From Patiria pectinifera (Eukaryota; Echinodermata; Asteroidea; Valvatida; Asterinidae): a DNA stretch of 64,000 bases. The translations under genes and the position numbers were made by a program. The DNA lies in the NCBI GenBank assembly GCA_029964075.1, contig CM057149.1:28782197-28846196 (forward strand). The letters run 5' to 3'. The notes under the pieces are model-generated. The model was not told the DNA's origin and did no database searches. It was given only the letters and a program-made list of their open reading frames with translations. Position 1 is the stretch's first letter. The number at the start of each line of letters is the position of its first letter. Positions 49,883 to 61,800 of this stretch are shown piece by piece.

Positions 49883-52800
49883 CTGAAGACAATTGCATCA
49901 TACAGCTTGGGTTATTTTAAACTAGTGGTGGGATTTAAAATCAGGATTTGTTTGCTATAGAACCCTGCCAAACGTAGCAACATGCAACCCTCGACTTACA
50001 GTGACAAGCCTGCCAATTTGTACATGTAGCAAGATCCATCAGGGGAAAAGTCTGAAGGCCACACCGCCTCAGATTCCATGGTCAACGCAAGCAGCAGGAT
50101 ACAACTGTGGCATTGTTCAATGGGACTAAGGCCGTGTCCGAAACGGGCTTCGAGAGCTACGGCTACGTCTATTGTCAGCGTGTCTTCAATGGGCGCAGAC
50201 CTAGACCTAGCTCTAGACAGTTGATTCGGATGCAGCCTTAGCTCTCATTGTTTCTGAGCTGGCTGTTCATGCACTGGTGTTGGTAGCTGAATGCATCAAA
50301 GTGCACCAGTTCTTTTCAACCTGACGCACTGTGTTGCGTCTGGCAGGGTTAGGCTTAAAGTCCGCTTTTCAATTCCACTATTCGTTTTTTATTTTGGAAA
50401 CCGGATATTCAAAACCAACCTAAAAATAACTTAAGCCTTCAATTTTTTTTTGGGAGGGGGGGGGGGGGGTGACAAAAGCATATAAAGAAAACAACTGTAC
50501 CATCCCCAAATTTGCTCCATGGTCTCTGATTGTAACCGCATTCACTCGCTAGCGGTCTCCTTGGTTCACGTATAGTCTGCCCACTGAACTGATCAGTGTT
50601 CCCACCCATTTTTTTTCCCAAACATGACAGATTTGGAGTGTTTATGGCCAAGTGGTTACTGAACCCCTACAAACTGTACCCAATCATCACGGGGAGCAGT
50701 ACATGAGGCGCCTCACTTGTCTGAACTTTTTGTTAGTATGACTTTCAGCTGAGCGGAAGCTTCTTGTAAAATTGCATAATCGTTATTTGGTTCGAAAAAA
50801 AAAAGGAGGTCACCAATTATTCGAAATTTGTTCAATAATTATTCCATACCTAACATAGGCCAATTTATCTTGGACAGTGTCTCATTCAAAAGTGAATAAC
50901 ATTTGTGTATTTCTAGAAAATAGCAATATAATTTTTTTAATTTTTTTTAATAATATTAATGTTTTTTTCTCTCCAAAATAGCATGGATAGTCAATCTTTA
51001 ACCCTAACCCCTTGGGTATCTTTACTACAAAGTATCCTGAATCCCCCAAAAGCCACCAATTATGTCATCTCCAGCGCCTTGAGTACCTAATAGTTGGTAG
51101 ATACGTGCACTTTATAAGACTCCGATATTATTATTATTATTATCTAAATGTGTTGGAATTGGTGACTGTTCAATATGGAGGTATCCTGAATCCATCAAAA
51201 TCCTGCAGTACCGCTAGGCTTACAATCCTCAATCTATCAAAATCCCCCAGTTTTCTATATATGGAGGTATCCTGAATGCGCCGAAATCCTCCAAAACACT
51301 GGTATGGATTTTTATGGATTCAGGAAGGTTAGGGTTAATCCTAACCTCCCCAACTCCATCAAAATCCATCCCCCCATATTGATGGATTTTGCGGGGACTT
51401 GGTCCTGCAGGCCTGGTTTGACTAAATATTGATGGAGTATGATGGACTTGGGCCTGGAGGCCTAAAGCAAAGCATTCATTGGAAGCAGTGTGATTGATGG
51501 ATTTTGGCGGACATGGTCCAGTACTGAAAACAGTAGGGAGTGTACAAAACTCTGCTACTGGATGTTCTCTTTATAAAGAAAATGTACACTTGAGAGTAAG
51601 ACTCTTTCTTGGAGGTTTATCACTTTGTTGTTTGTTTGTTTGCTTGTTTGGTTATGTTTGGGAGTCAGGTTGGCGTAGCGGTACTTTCCTCGCCTTCCAC
51701 CGCTGTGACCCGGGTTCGAATCCCGCCTGGGCCAATATGTGGATTGGGTTTTCAGTCCCTGCCTGATTCCATGGGTTTTCCCCAGAATATTCTTCTGGGC
51801 TTTTCCTCCCACCTCTAAAACTGTAATTTCTTCTCATTGTCTTCTCTCCACAGGTTTCTTCAGGCTTGCGAGCTACAGTGCCTAGGGCGCTTTTGAGGAA
51901 TCCTTCGTTTCATTACCAGAAATGATTAATAATAATAATAACAATAATAATAATGATGTCAAACAATCAAATTGTACAACAATTAGAACTATAAAGGTGA
52001 TTTTGTCAGCGTGTTAACATGCTTACCTGCTGGGATAGATTCTGGTCACACCGCCGTGGGTTGCAACTGCGTTGAAAATGATCCCATCACTGCGAATTGA
52101 GCACATTACAGAAAACATTACAGTGAGGAGTGGTTTGAGGGGATCTATTAACACAGCAAAATTCCAAATCATGTGGACATGTTTTACGAGTTGTAATGCT
52201 GTGTTAAGGAAATATACATTTGAAGACATCCAAAAACAAAATTTCCAAATTATCATTAAATACCTAAGGGCCCTGTCACACTTCTGCGTATCCTAATTCC
52301 TTATGAGTTGCGCATTGACATTTTTTTCATACGCAGTCGTACGCACAATACGCACCTCATATGCATCTCTATCGTTTTGTGTAGGTTTTATGTACGCAGA
52401 TATACGCATGGTACAGCCCAGTACGCAGGATAGTTTTGGGCATGCACAAAACTACGCTGCGTACGCTGTTACGCAGGTCATAAGTTATAAATACGCAGCG
52501 CATCGGTCCCACATCGGTCGAGTGCGTTACGAGTACGCTATGAGTTCGTGACACACCCCGTCAGCATATGAGCCGCCTGTATTGGACGTATACATAGCGG
52601 GAATACGCTCAGAAGTGCGTCAAGCATGCGGTCGGCATAAGTCGGGTGCGTCCGGAATACGCTCGGCATGCGCACTGCATACTGACCTATTCGCAGCCCG
52701 AAAAATAATGTTGTGTACTGCATACGCAACTCATACGCATCTCATACGCAATGGATGCGCTGAATTCGTTACTTGTACGCTAGATGTGCGTCGCACATAA

Positions 52801-55800
52801 GTCAAAGTGATCAAAACATTTTGACGTTAATTGAGCGTACGGCTGCGTATTGAACATTTTTGATAAGGAACTCATAAGGAATTAGGATACGCAAAGGTGT
52901 GACAGGGGCTTTACTGGATTGTAAGTGAATGACAGTTCAAAGCATCCTGTAAGATCATGGCACCTTGTGTGCTGACATTTTCCAGGAAAGTAGTATTTTT
53001 GTATTTTAACAGACCAGTGTTGGCAAAATAAACTGGCTTATTTCACATACTGCACCGAATTTACCATACTAAGTTAGTTTGCATTTTGTTTGCAATCAAT
53101 CGACCTATCAACAGGTACAAGCCAGCTAGACTGGTTCCCTGACCTTACAATTCCCCGACATCTATAAATTGCTCCGTATCATCTTAAGTGGGGTCAGGGA
53201 AAATGGAAATTGATTGTTTTTCTTTGTTTTTCCAGCATCTGTGAACACAAAACTTCAAATAAGTCAGTGTAACAATATTTGCTACAAAATACTAAACCCC
53301 CAAATCCATCCATTTCTGAAAACTACAGCAAAAGCAAAAGTTGTATATATATTCCCTTTATTCCCTCCATAACCAAAGCCCCCCACCAAAAGAAAGGGTG
53401 TTTTTTTTTACAAAAAATACTATATTATGATATTCTATCTCACTGGCACACCACTCAAATGATAGTTCTTGTTGTCCCCTCTAATTTGATACCACATTTG
53501 AGGTTGTGGTGCTTGTAGTCCTGTAGATTTCATTAATTTTCCACTTTTTCAGATATGTCCACTTCCTCATGAATTAATTATGTTGTGTCTTTGGGCAAGG
53601 TGGGGCACTGTGGTCCAATGGTTACGGTGTTCGACTCGTGTGCCGTGGTACATGGGTTTGAATCCTGACCATGGGAACATGGTGCTTGTGCTCTTGAGCA
53701 AGGCACTTTACCATTATTGCTTCGTCCTTCGGACGGGACGTAAAGCCGTAGGTCCCGTGTGTTGTGTAATGCACGTTAAAGAACCCAGTAACACTTGTCG
53801 CTAAGAGGAGGGGTTTGCCCCGGTGTTTCTGGCAGTGGCAGCAATTATGCGCCGCAGCACCTAGCCAAAAGGTGCTACATAATGGGTCTCATATGTTCAT
53901 ATACTTCATTTACCTGGCTTTGGTTGCATTCTCCCTCAGCGCTTTGTATCCTCTGGCAAAAAGCGCTATATAAATACAGTTATTATTATTATTATTAAGC
54001 CACTACACCCTCCTTGCCTCTTGCCACCCACAAGGAAATACATTTTCTCAGTCCTTATCACGCGAAGGGGATAAACGCCAGCCTGATGCACCATATTCCC
54101 TCATGACAGACTTCACTTGAATGAATTAAGAAGCAGAAAAGACGTGGGTTACTACCAAAACTTACAACTTGGTTGGATCATTTTGCTTTACTTTCTTCCA
54201 GTAATCAGCGACATGTCTGGTGATGTTTGCATCGACCAGAAGCTTGCGCACCATGTAGTCATCACCTGAAGATGTCACAAAGAGAAGAGAAAACATTTAT
54301 GTAGGGAGACCAAGTGCGCCCTCTGTTGTTATCTAAAAGTTTTGCGAGTGATTTGCATATCATGACCTTTGGGCTTCCCGTGTAAAGGCAAGTTGTAACA
54401 AGTTTTTCTCTTGTGGGCTTCGAGCAGAGAAGACCGATATAAAATTGTCTCCGCAAATTCTCTCTTTTTGTAGGCAGGAGCCATGCTCCTGAGATATATC
54501 ATTCTGGGAGAGTACTTCATAGAAAGTTCCCAGTGAGTATTTTGCTGTGTTTCATCATCATTTTGTGAGAGAAACTGTGTATTTTCGGGATGAGACATTC
54601 GTTGCATTGTACTGTCATGACTGTGTAGTTTTATATTATAGTGTCTAGCGTACATGTGTACGCTAGACACTATAATACATAGGGCTTTGAATACTTGAAT
54701 TGTGTTAAGAATAAATTTATTGTAGTGCATGTTATTGGAAATAGTCGTCATATCATCATTTTTGTTAGAACACTCGTCCTCTTTAAATAGAGGGCCGGCC
54801 TCCTTTTGCCGTCCCGCTACATTTACAATTGCTCAATCATTCATTTTGTGTTGTTTTTTTCCCCCCAAATTACCCCCGTTTTCCCCGACTGGAAATTGGC
54901 AACTCATTTTCCAGATTTAGTTTTCCTTGATTTCCAGAGTGGATGGGAACCCTGTGCGTAACCTCATGAGATTCTTACGCAGTCCGCTTAGGGTGCGTTC
55001 GATAAGCGCACCCGGGTCGACTCTGTTTATCCCCGCGCCGTTTGGATTAGCTCTGCCGTCATTCTCGGGGCTCGCCTGGGTCAGCCACCACAGACCCTGC
55101 TCCCGGAGCGGAGTTAGAGGCGGAAATACGTCACACACGTTGTTGTTCATTCCAAGAAAAGGACAAATATGGCGACCAGACAGCGGAAAAGATCAAGTTG
55201 ACCCCAAAATCAACTTTATTTGAAGTCTAGACATGATTATTTATTGAGCTCATTGCAACTTACGAGGACGCTGGTTCCAGCCTGACTATTTGACTTTGTG
55301 ATCGACGGAAAAGCAGTCAATCTCAAAGTTTACAGCCCAGGAGGAAGGAATGGTAAGATTCAGTCCGAAAAGGGCATTTCATCAATGGCTATGGCCACGA
55401 CTAGATGTCACATGAGGATCATGATGGCCCGCGTTTGAGCTAACCCACCCCCCTTTACCCGAGTCGATCTGGGTGAGCTACTTGAATGCACCCAATTCGC
55501 TCTTTTCACGCTCTGCCATGGGGCATGCATACAAATAGAAATAGCCAGTTCAGTGATCTGAACCCCGACACAGGAATCACTGAACCGGCTCTATTTATCG
55601 TGTAAAGTTGCCAGATCGAGGCTCTGCATGCCCACGGCGGAAGTGTGAAAAGAGCAATTGTGTTTAAGGGGTCCCAACTAACTTTCTCCAATCCTTGGAG
55701 AGGGTGCTTGCACATGGAGCTATATTGCACTGAAATAACTCACATATCTCCAGGACTGTGCTGAGCTGTTCCAGTGCAGCGATGGCTTCTTGAATGGAGT

Positions 55801-58800
55801 CGGTGATGTTCCTGGTGGTTATCCTTCCTTCTTGGCCGATGTGGCAGTCACAAAACTCCCTGGTGAACCAATCAGACAACAGCGTAAGTGAACCTGTTGC
55901 AGCTTCACTATGCTTTAACTTTGTCATGCCTAACATGCTCGGCCTTCTGTCTGGTGGCATATGGAACTCGACCTCATTGAATTGTAGCCGGGTATTGCCA
56001 AATAAATATGGTAAAGGTAAAGGGGACGAACTTGTGTTCACAGGAACGGAGTGCCCATCTCTCATTCATTAGCGATTGAGCCAGACTCATATGCTGCTGT
56101 GGGGGGATCGCCACACCTCCACAGCGAGTCTGTTACCTTCCCAGCGCTGAATAATGCCGGTACCCATTTAACACTTGGGTTGAGAGGAGTAATTGAGGTA
56201 TAGTGCCGTACTCAAGGGCACAACATGCATGGCCACGGCAGGGCTCGATGCCACAACCTCACAATCATGAATCCTATGCTCCAATGCTAGACCACATGTG
56301 CCCACGAATAAATAGTCTTTGCCCAAGACGCTAGTGATCAATAGTGGATCGTGCATATTGTTTCCCGTTCATTTGGCAGTAGAACGGCACCAAACGGCAC
56401 GATTAGACCAGCAGGCCTGCTCGCGCTAACGTCTTGGGAATCCTGTTGTAGCAGTCATTTAACTTTTTCTTTATTTTCTCCCAGGCTATCCCAGGGAACC
56501 AATCAGTGATTGCGAAATGGTTTGATAATGAACGTTCGGCACTGGACAGCAGTTTTGGAAAGTTTATAGTCTTCGCGCGACGGTTGTAAACATATACACT
56601 ACGTGTGCAAATTCAACTGTAAACAGCGGTGATCAAGCATCGCTAATTAGATATGCAACGCAGTGATACCCCGCGCACGTGCAACTACCGGTATCAAATG
56701 GGAAGCCGCCGTTTTGTTTAAAGATATCAACGTTTACACCAACGGTCTAATCTAGGTAAGCTGGCTACACGCCCATTGCTGCTTACACGCCCATTGCTGC
56801 CAGATTTGCAAGACGTTAGTGCGAGTACTTGGACCCAATCCCACGCAGATGCCGGTCACACATTGTACTTAAAGATGAAGCATGTAGTCTGTGCCAAAGA
56901 GACCAACGCAAAGGAAATCCATCCCCTCCTTAGCCAGGTACTACAGGGCGTCCTGAAAAAAAATGGTGCATGAAAACCCCTCCATTTTTGCTAATTACAA
57001 CCACAATTTTCTGCGGATGTTTACACCAGCTTCAAGGTAACTGTTTGTTTCACTGAGATTGCTTTTGTAAATCCAAAGATATGTTTGAATAACGGCAAAG
57101 CCAAGAAACCCATTTTGTGCCACTTTCTGTGAAGCAGTTAAAATCAGTATAGTCCTAGTCTAAAACCAAATCACTTTGCTATTAGTGTTTTTAACATTTT
57201 TAAGCAGAGTGTGCAATATTTATTTATATTTTATTGAACTCTTTCATTGAAGGTTTAAAGAAGTGAAACTGTCTGCACTATTAAATTGTTTCAACATAAG
57301 AACAAAACCCTATATTGTCGTGTGAATGGAATGTTTGTCTTACACCCATAGGGATAATCTTATCAAAACAGCCATACTGATATTGTCGAATCTTTGAAGC
57401 ACTCACTTCCTAAAAGTGGCACAGAATGTTTTTTTTGGCTTTGCGCTTATTCAAACGTATCTCTGGATTTACAAAAGCAATCTTAATTAAACAAGTATTC
57501 TCAAGCTAAATCTGTAACCTTGAAGATCGTGTAAAACATTTGAAGTAAATTCCGGTTGTAAATTGGTGAAAATGGTGGGGTTAACATGCACCATTATTTT
57601 CAGGACACCCTGTATTTTAGTAAGAATTGATACAACGGAGCACGTCTGTCAATGGAGGTTTTTTTGCATCGATGATGTTGCATGTGTGGGTCCTCGATTA
57701 CCACCACAAACATAAAACACCACAACTCCAGGCTGGAGTTGAACCCAAAACCTGCAGAATTACCCACGGATATACCGATACTGAGGCCATAGAACTCCAC
57801 TCGCTGATCTGACAGGGCACTTACCACGGAGCAATCAGCAGGGTCACGTCATCCTGTCTGTCAATCAGGTTGCCAAGGTCTACGGGAGAACAGTCAAATA
57901 GAACTTTATTAAATAACAATAAGAAATATTTTGAAGTCAATTAAAATGACACTTACATTGCAAATTACACAGGTCAGGTGTAACAGGGACACAAAAAATG
58001 TCATGTTTTTGGACCCCTGATTTATGGAATGACCCAGGAGCAAGGAGGAGGCGGGGGAAGTACTGGTACACGAAACTTCTTGCTCAAGCTCCGTAACGCT
58101 TCAGTCGCTCGGCACAAATTCTGCAGGGTATCCAAAGTTACCGTGCCAACCGATTTAACAACAGTATTAATCATAAAATTTGGTCATTTTGTGTAAAAAC
58201 CGAGAAAATTTTGTGTTTGTTTTTGTCAAAACCAAGGGTTTTTTTTGTGCCCAAGCCTATTATGTATACATTCACTTCATAATAATACTAATGTTTTTGA
58301 ACAAATTGGGCAAAAATTGACTGATATTGAGGTAACCGCAGCACAACCGAACAATTTCAGAGTTTAGCTTTCTGTTTGGTATCTTTTCAGAACCACACAA
58401 ACCCACAAAAGAGCTTAGCCACATGCTGCTACCGTAATCCTAACCTTATCACCATTCCTTCCAAATTTTAGGAAACATTGCTGAGTACGCATATTGAAAT
58501 TGGGTCCCGAGAAGACTCAGTACACCAGTCATGATAGGGTTAACAGGGTTTGACTTTAACTTATATTTTTTTCACTAGCCAGCCAGGCTACTGAAACAGA
58601 CTCTTAACTAGCCCGCGGGCATTTTCACTAGCCCACATCTCTTGTAGAGTGTCTCATAAACAACAATGTGCATACATGTAAAACGTGTATAGGGCCTGAA
58701 AGTTGACTCTTGGGGCGTGCTTCAGGGCCCCTCGAGAAGGAAAATTAACGTGTAAAAGTCAGAAATTCGTTTTTGGTTCATATATTTCTTAATAGGATAA

Positions 58801-61800
58801 TCATCCTTGGAATTTTATGGAAACTGAAAAATCGCAGGACGTAAAAGAGAAATATCGTGCCAAAAATTGACCTCTCACTTCCGAAAATTTCCGTGTGGAC
58901 TCCTGGAACTCGGTCACTCGTTCAAGCATGAAAATTTATGAAATAATTTTGTGGCAGTCATTTGGTAAAAACTTAAACTTAAACAGGAGACTCAAATGTC
59001 TCTTGGGACAGACACTTGTTTTAAATAAACTTGAAGCATTTATTTTTATTTACAAACAAATCTAAAATGACCAATGATAAGAGCTGTATTAAACGTGATC
59101 CAAACAAGCCTGAATAAATTTAAAATCCGGATGTACATAGGTAAATCTTCGCGTCGTTATCATTTTCGTTCTCGCGCAAGTACGTGATGTGTACGTGGAA
59201 CGAAAATAGGTCGTATAAGTAAAATTCGATTTTACCCATTTCCAACTGATTTCTCTTCTATTCTGAGGCAATTTTGTCAGTGTTTTTCATAAACAGATCT
59301 AACAATTTAACAGTTGATAAAATTAGACACACATGGATACAGGTTTGCTTTCTGAATTTCATGATTTATTTCTTCCTGTCCTTTCATCTTTTCCGTATCC
59401 CAATAATTATTTGACTCGCCAGCCGGGCTACTAGAGGAAATCTTTGACTAGCCCGCCACTGTTTTGACTAGCATTTGGCTAGCGGGCTAACGCTGAAGAC
59501 GAACACTGGGTTAATAAAATGAGTGAGGTCACCTTGAGTCGGGGGTCATGCTTACCTTCATCTAGGCTGCCCTTACTCGTAACACTCCACTCCCACAAGC
59601 CAAACTGGGGCTGCGCTATGGCGACACTGACACAAAAAAGTCAAAACAATAAAATCTCAGTTTTAAAGGGAATACACATCATTTGCTTTTGCTGTAATTT
59701 TCAGAAATGGATGGAATTGGGGGGTTGGAAATATATAGCAAATGTAGTTACACTGACTTTTTTGAGGTTTTGGGTTCAAAAATGCTATTAAAACCAAGAA
59801 AAACAATCATTTTCCTGTAGTCTGGTTCCCTGACTCCATTTAAGAAGAAACAGAGCAGTTTACATACATTGGGGAATTGTAAGGTAAGGGAACCAGTCCA
59901 GCTGGCTTGTACCCGTTCATAGGTGTGTAATCGATTGCAAACAAGTGCGATGGTCAATTGGGGCCAGTATTTGAAAAAAAAGCCAGTTTTTTCCAACGCT
60001 GGTCGGCCGATCAGCGTTGGAAATTGATACAAAAATACCACTTTTCTTGAAAATGACAGTATACCAGGTGCCATGATTTTACAGGATGCTTTACACTGTC
60101 ATTCACTAACAGTCCAGCAAGGTATTTCAAAATGATTCGGTAGTTTAATTTTTTGATGTTTGCAAATGTTGTATTTTCCCTTTAATGAGAACAACAGTAG
60201 CTCAGGGCTACTTAACCAGAGAGTTAACCCGTTAGCACCAGTATTACACTGTATAACATTCTCCTTGGTGAATCCAGATAACCATAGAGAATTAGGGTGG
60301 TATGGGGGTAATTGGCAGGGCGCTTTGAGGCAGTACTGGGACTAACAATTGGAGCAAAGTAGATTACATCATCATCCCAGGACGTAACTGCAACAGTTTT
60401 AGAAGAAGAAAGAATCTAAAAATATTCATCTTATCAATCTTGTATGATGGAACCTGTTTTTTTATATTTTTTTTTTTATGCAAAATCGCCTAAACCAAGC
60501 TATAAAAGCCACTCTTGGCTTTGTTGTGCATCTCGGCACAGCTAGAGTGTATGGGTGAGAGGAAGCAGAGAGCCTGGTTGCATGCTCAAACACCCCGACA
60601 GGAGGAACCAAGTCAAGACTGATGAATTGTTCTAATTCGTTGGTCATTTTGAATCCACTCTTAATCCACTCCTCCACATGCAACTTGCACAAAGACACAA
60701 TTAGATTCTGGTTTTGTTGTTCTACAAGACTTTCCACAATTTGCTTTCCTTCGATTTTTAATGGCAATCCCAATGACATGGGAAGTATTTTTTTTTTAAG
60801 TGAGACAATTAGTGAAATCTTACCTAAATGTGGTGTTCGTGATGAAAGTGTAGGAGTAGGTCATATTCACAAACTCCAGGTATCTCTGTTGGAAAAACAG
60901 GGTAATTACAACAATATTAAATACATTTCATTTCAGGCAATCTGAACATGATACAAATACAAACGTTAAAACAGTAACAGAAGGGTACATAACATATAAG
61001 GAGGATGCTGGTTATGTTTTTTTTTTTGGGGGGGGGGGCGCTGGTCATTCGTTGGTTTTTTTTATGGGGGGGGGGGGGCCCCTCCCGGCTATACCACAAG
61101 GAGGAAACATAATTCAAAGTAAGAGGGACTTTTTGACTGCAATTTCAGTGCGGGAAAGGGAAAATACATAACAACTCCAACTTCATTGCATGCGCATGCA
61201 GATAAAGCGTACAAGCTGTTGAAAACCTGAGATTTTTGGGGTGCAGTTTTTACATGTATTATGATTTATGGCCACTTCCTCATTAACCAGTTCACGTCAG
61301 AGGACGTGAAAACACGCACTGGCTGTGTTTATACACAGGCACGGCTGATGGGTTTACACGTCAAGATTGCCACGACTCGCCTCCGGGTGACATCTAAACA
61401 CGCTAATGCCTCGCGCCTTTTGTACACACACAAAGTCCGTGAAGTCTGTGTAGGCGGACAGTATGTTGATTTTGAATTGGCCGATGTGCACGGCTTATTG
61501 TACAATTTACGCTTTGGTGCACACCACGGAATATTCAAAAACATACAAGGTTTCGGCAAGAAATATCATACAAATACTGTTTATATCAGTCTTGCAAATC
61601 AGTATTTGTGGCATTTGGCTGTCATATCAAAAGTTGGCTGCATATCAGAAGTTGGCTGAAAAATTTTACCTTGTGCGAAAATCAAACTTTTTGGCAAAAA
61701 TAATCCCAGCGCAAAAGTGGTTGAATGTGGTTTGGGGGAAACAGCAAAATTCCGGGTATATTAAGGGTGCAGGCCAGTAAATAGGCCAGAAATTGCCTAG

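Noticed and set aside
51661..51735. tRNA gene candidate
   Set aside because: A and B boxes are present, but the acceptor stem does not close and a SINE body and tail follow.
53610..53685. tRNA gene candidate
   Set aside because: Head of a SINE with a LINE-like 3' tail; not a mature tRNA.
55860..56065. Extension of the alpha-2/delta exon upstream (frame including NTRLQFNEVEFHMPPDRRPS)
   Set aside because: The frame is open, but the acceptor at 55860 restores the family sequence IAPWEFCD and the phase; the extension runs into a SINE.
61261..61659. 132-codon plus-strand frame
   Set aside because: Overlaps a repeat shared with 49440-49650, where the frame is not kept.
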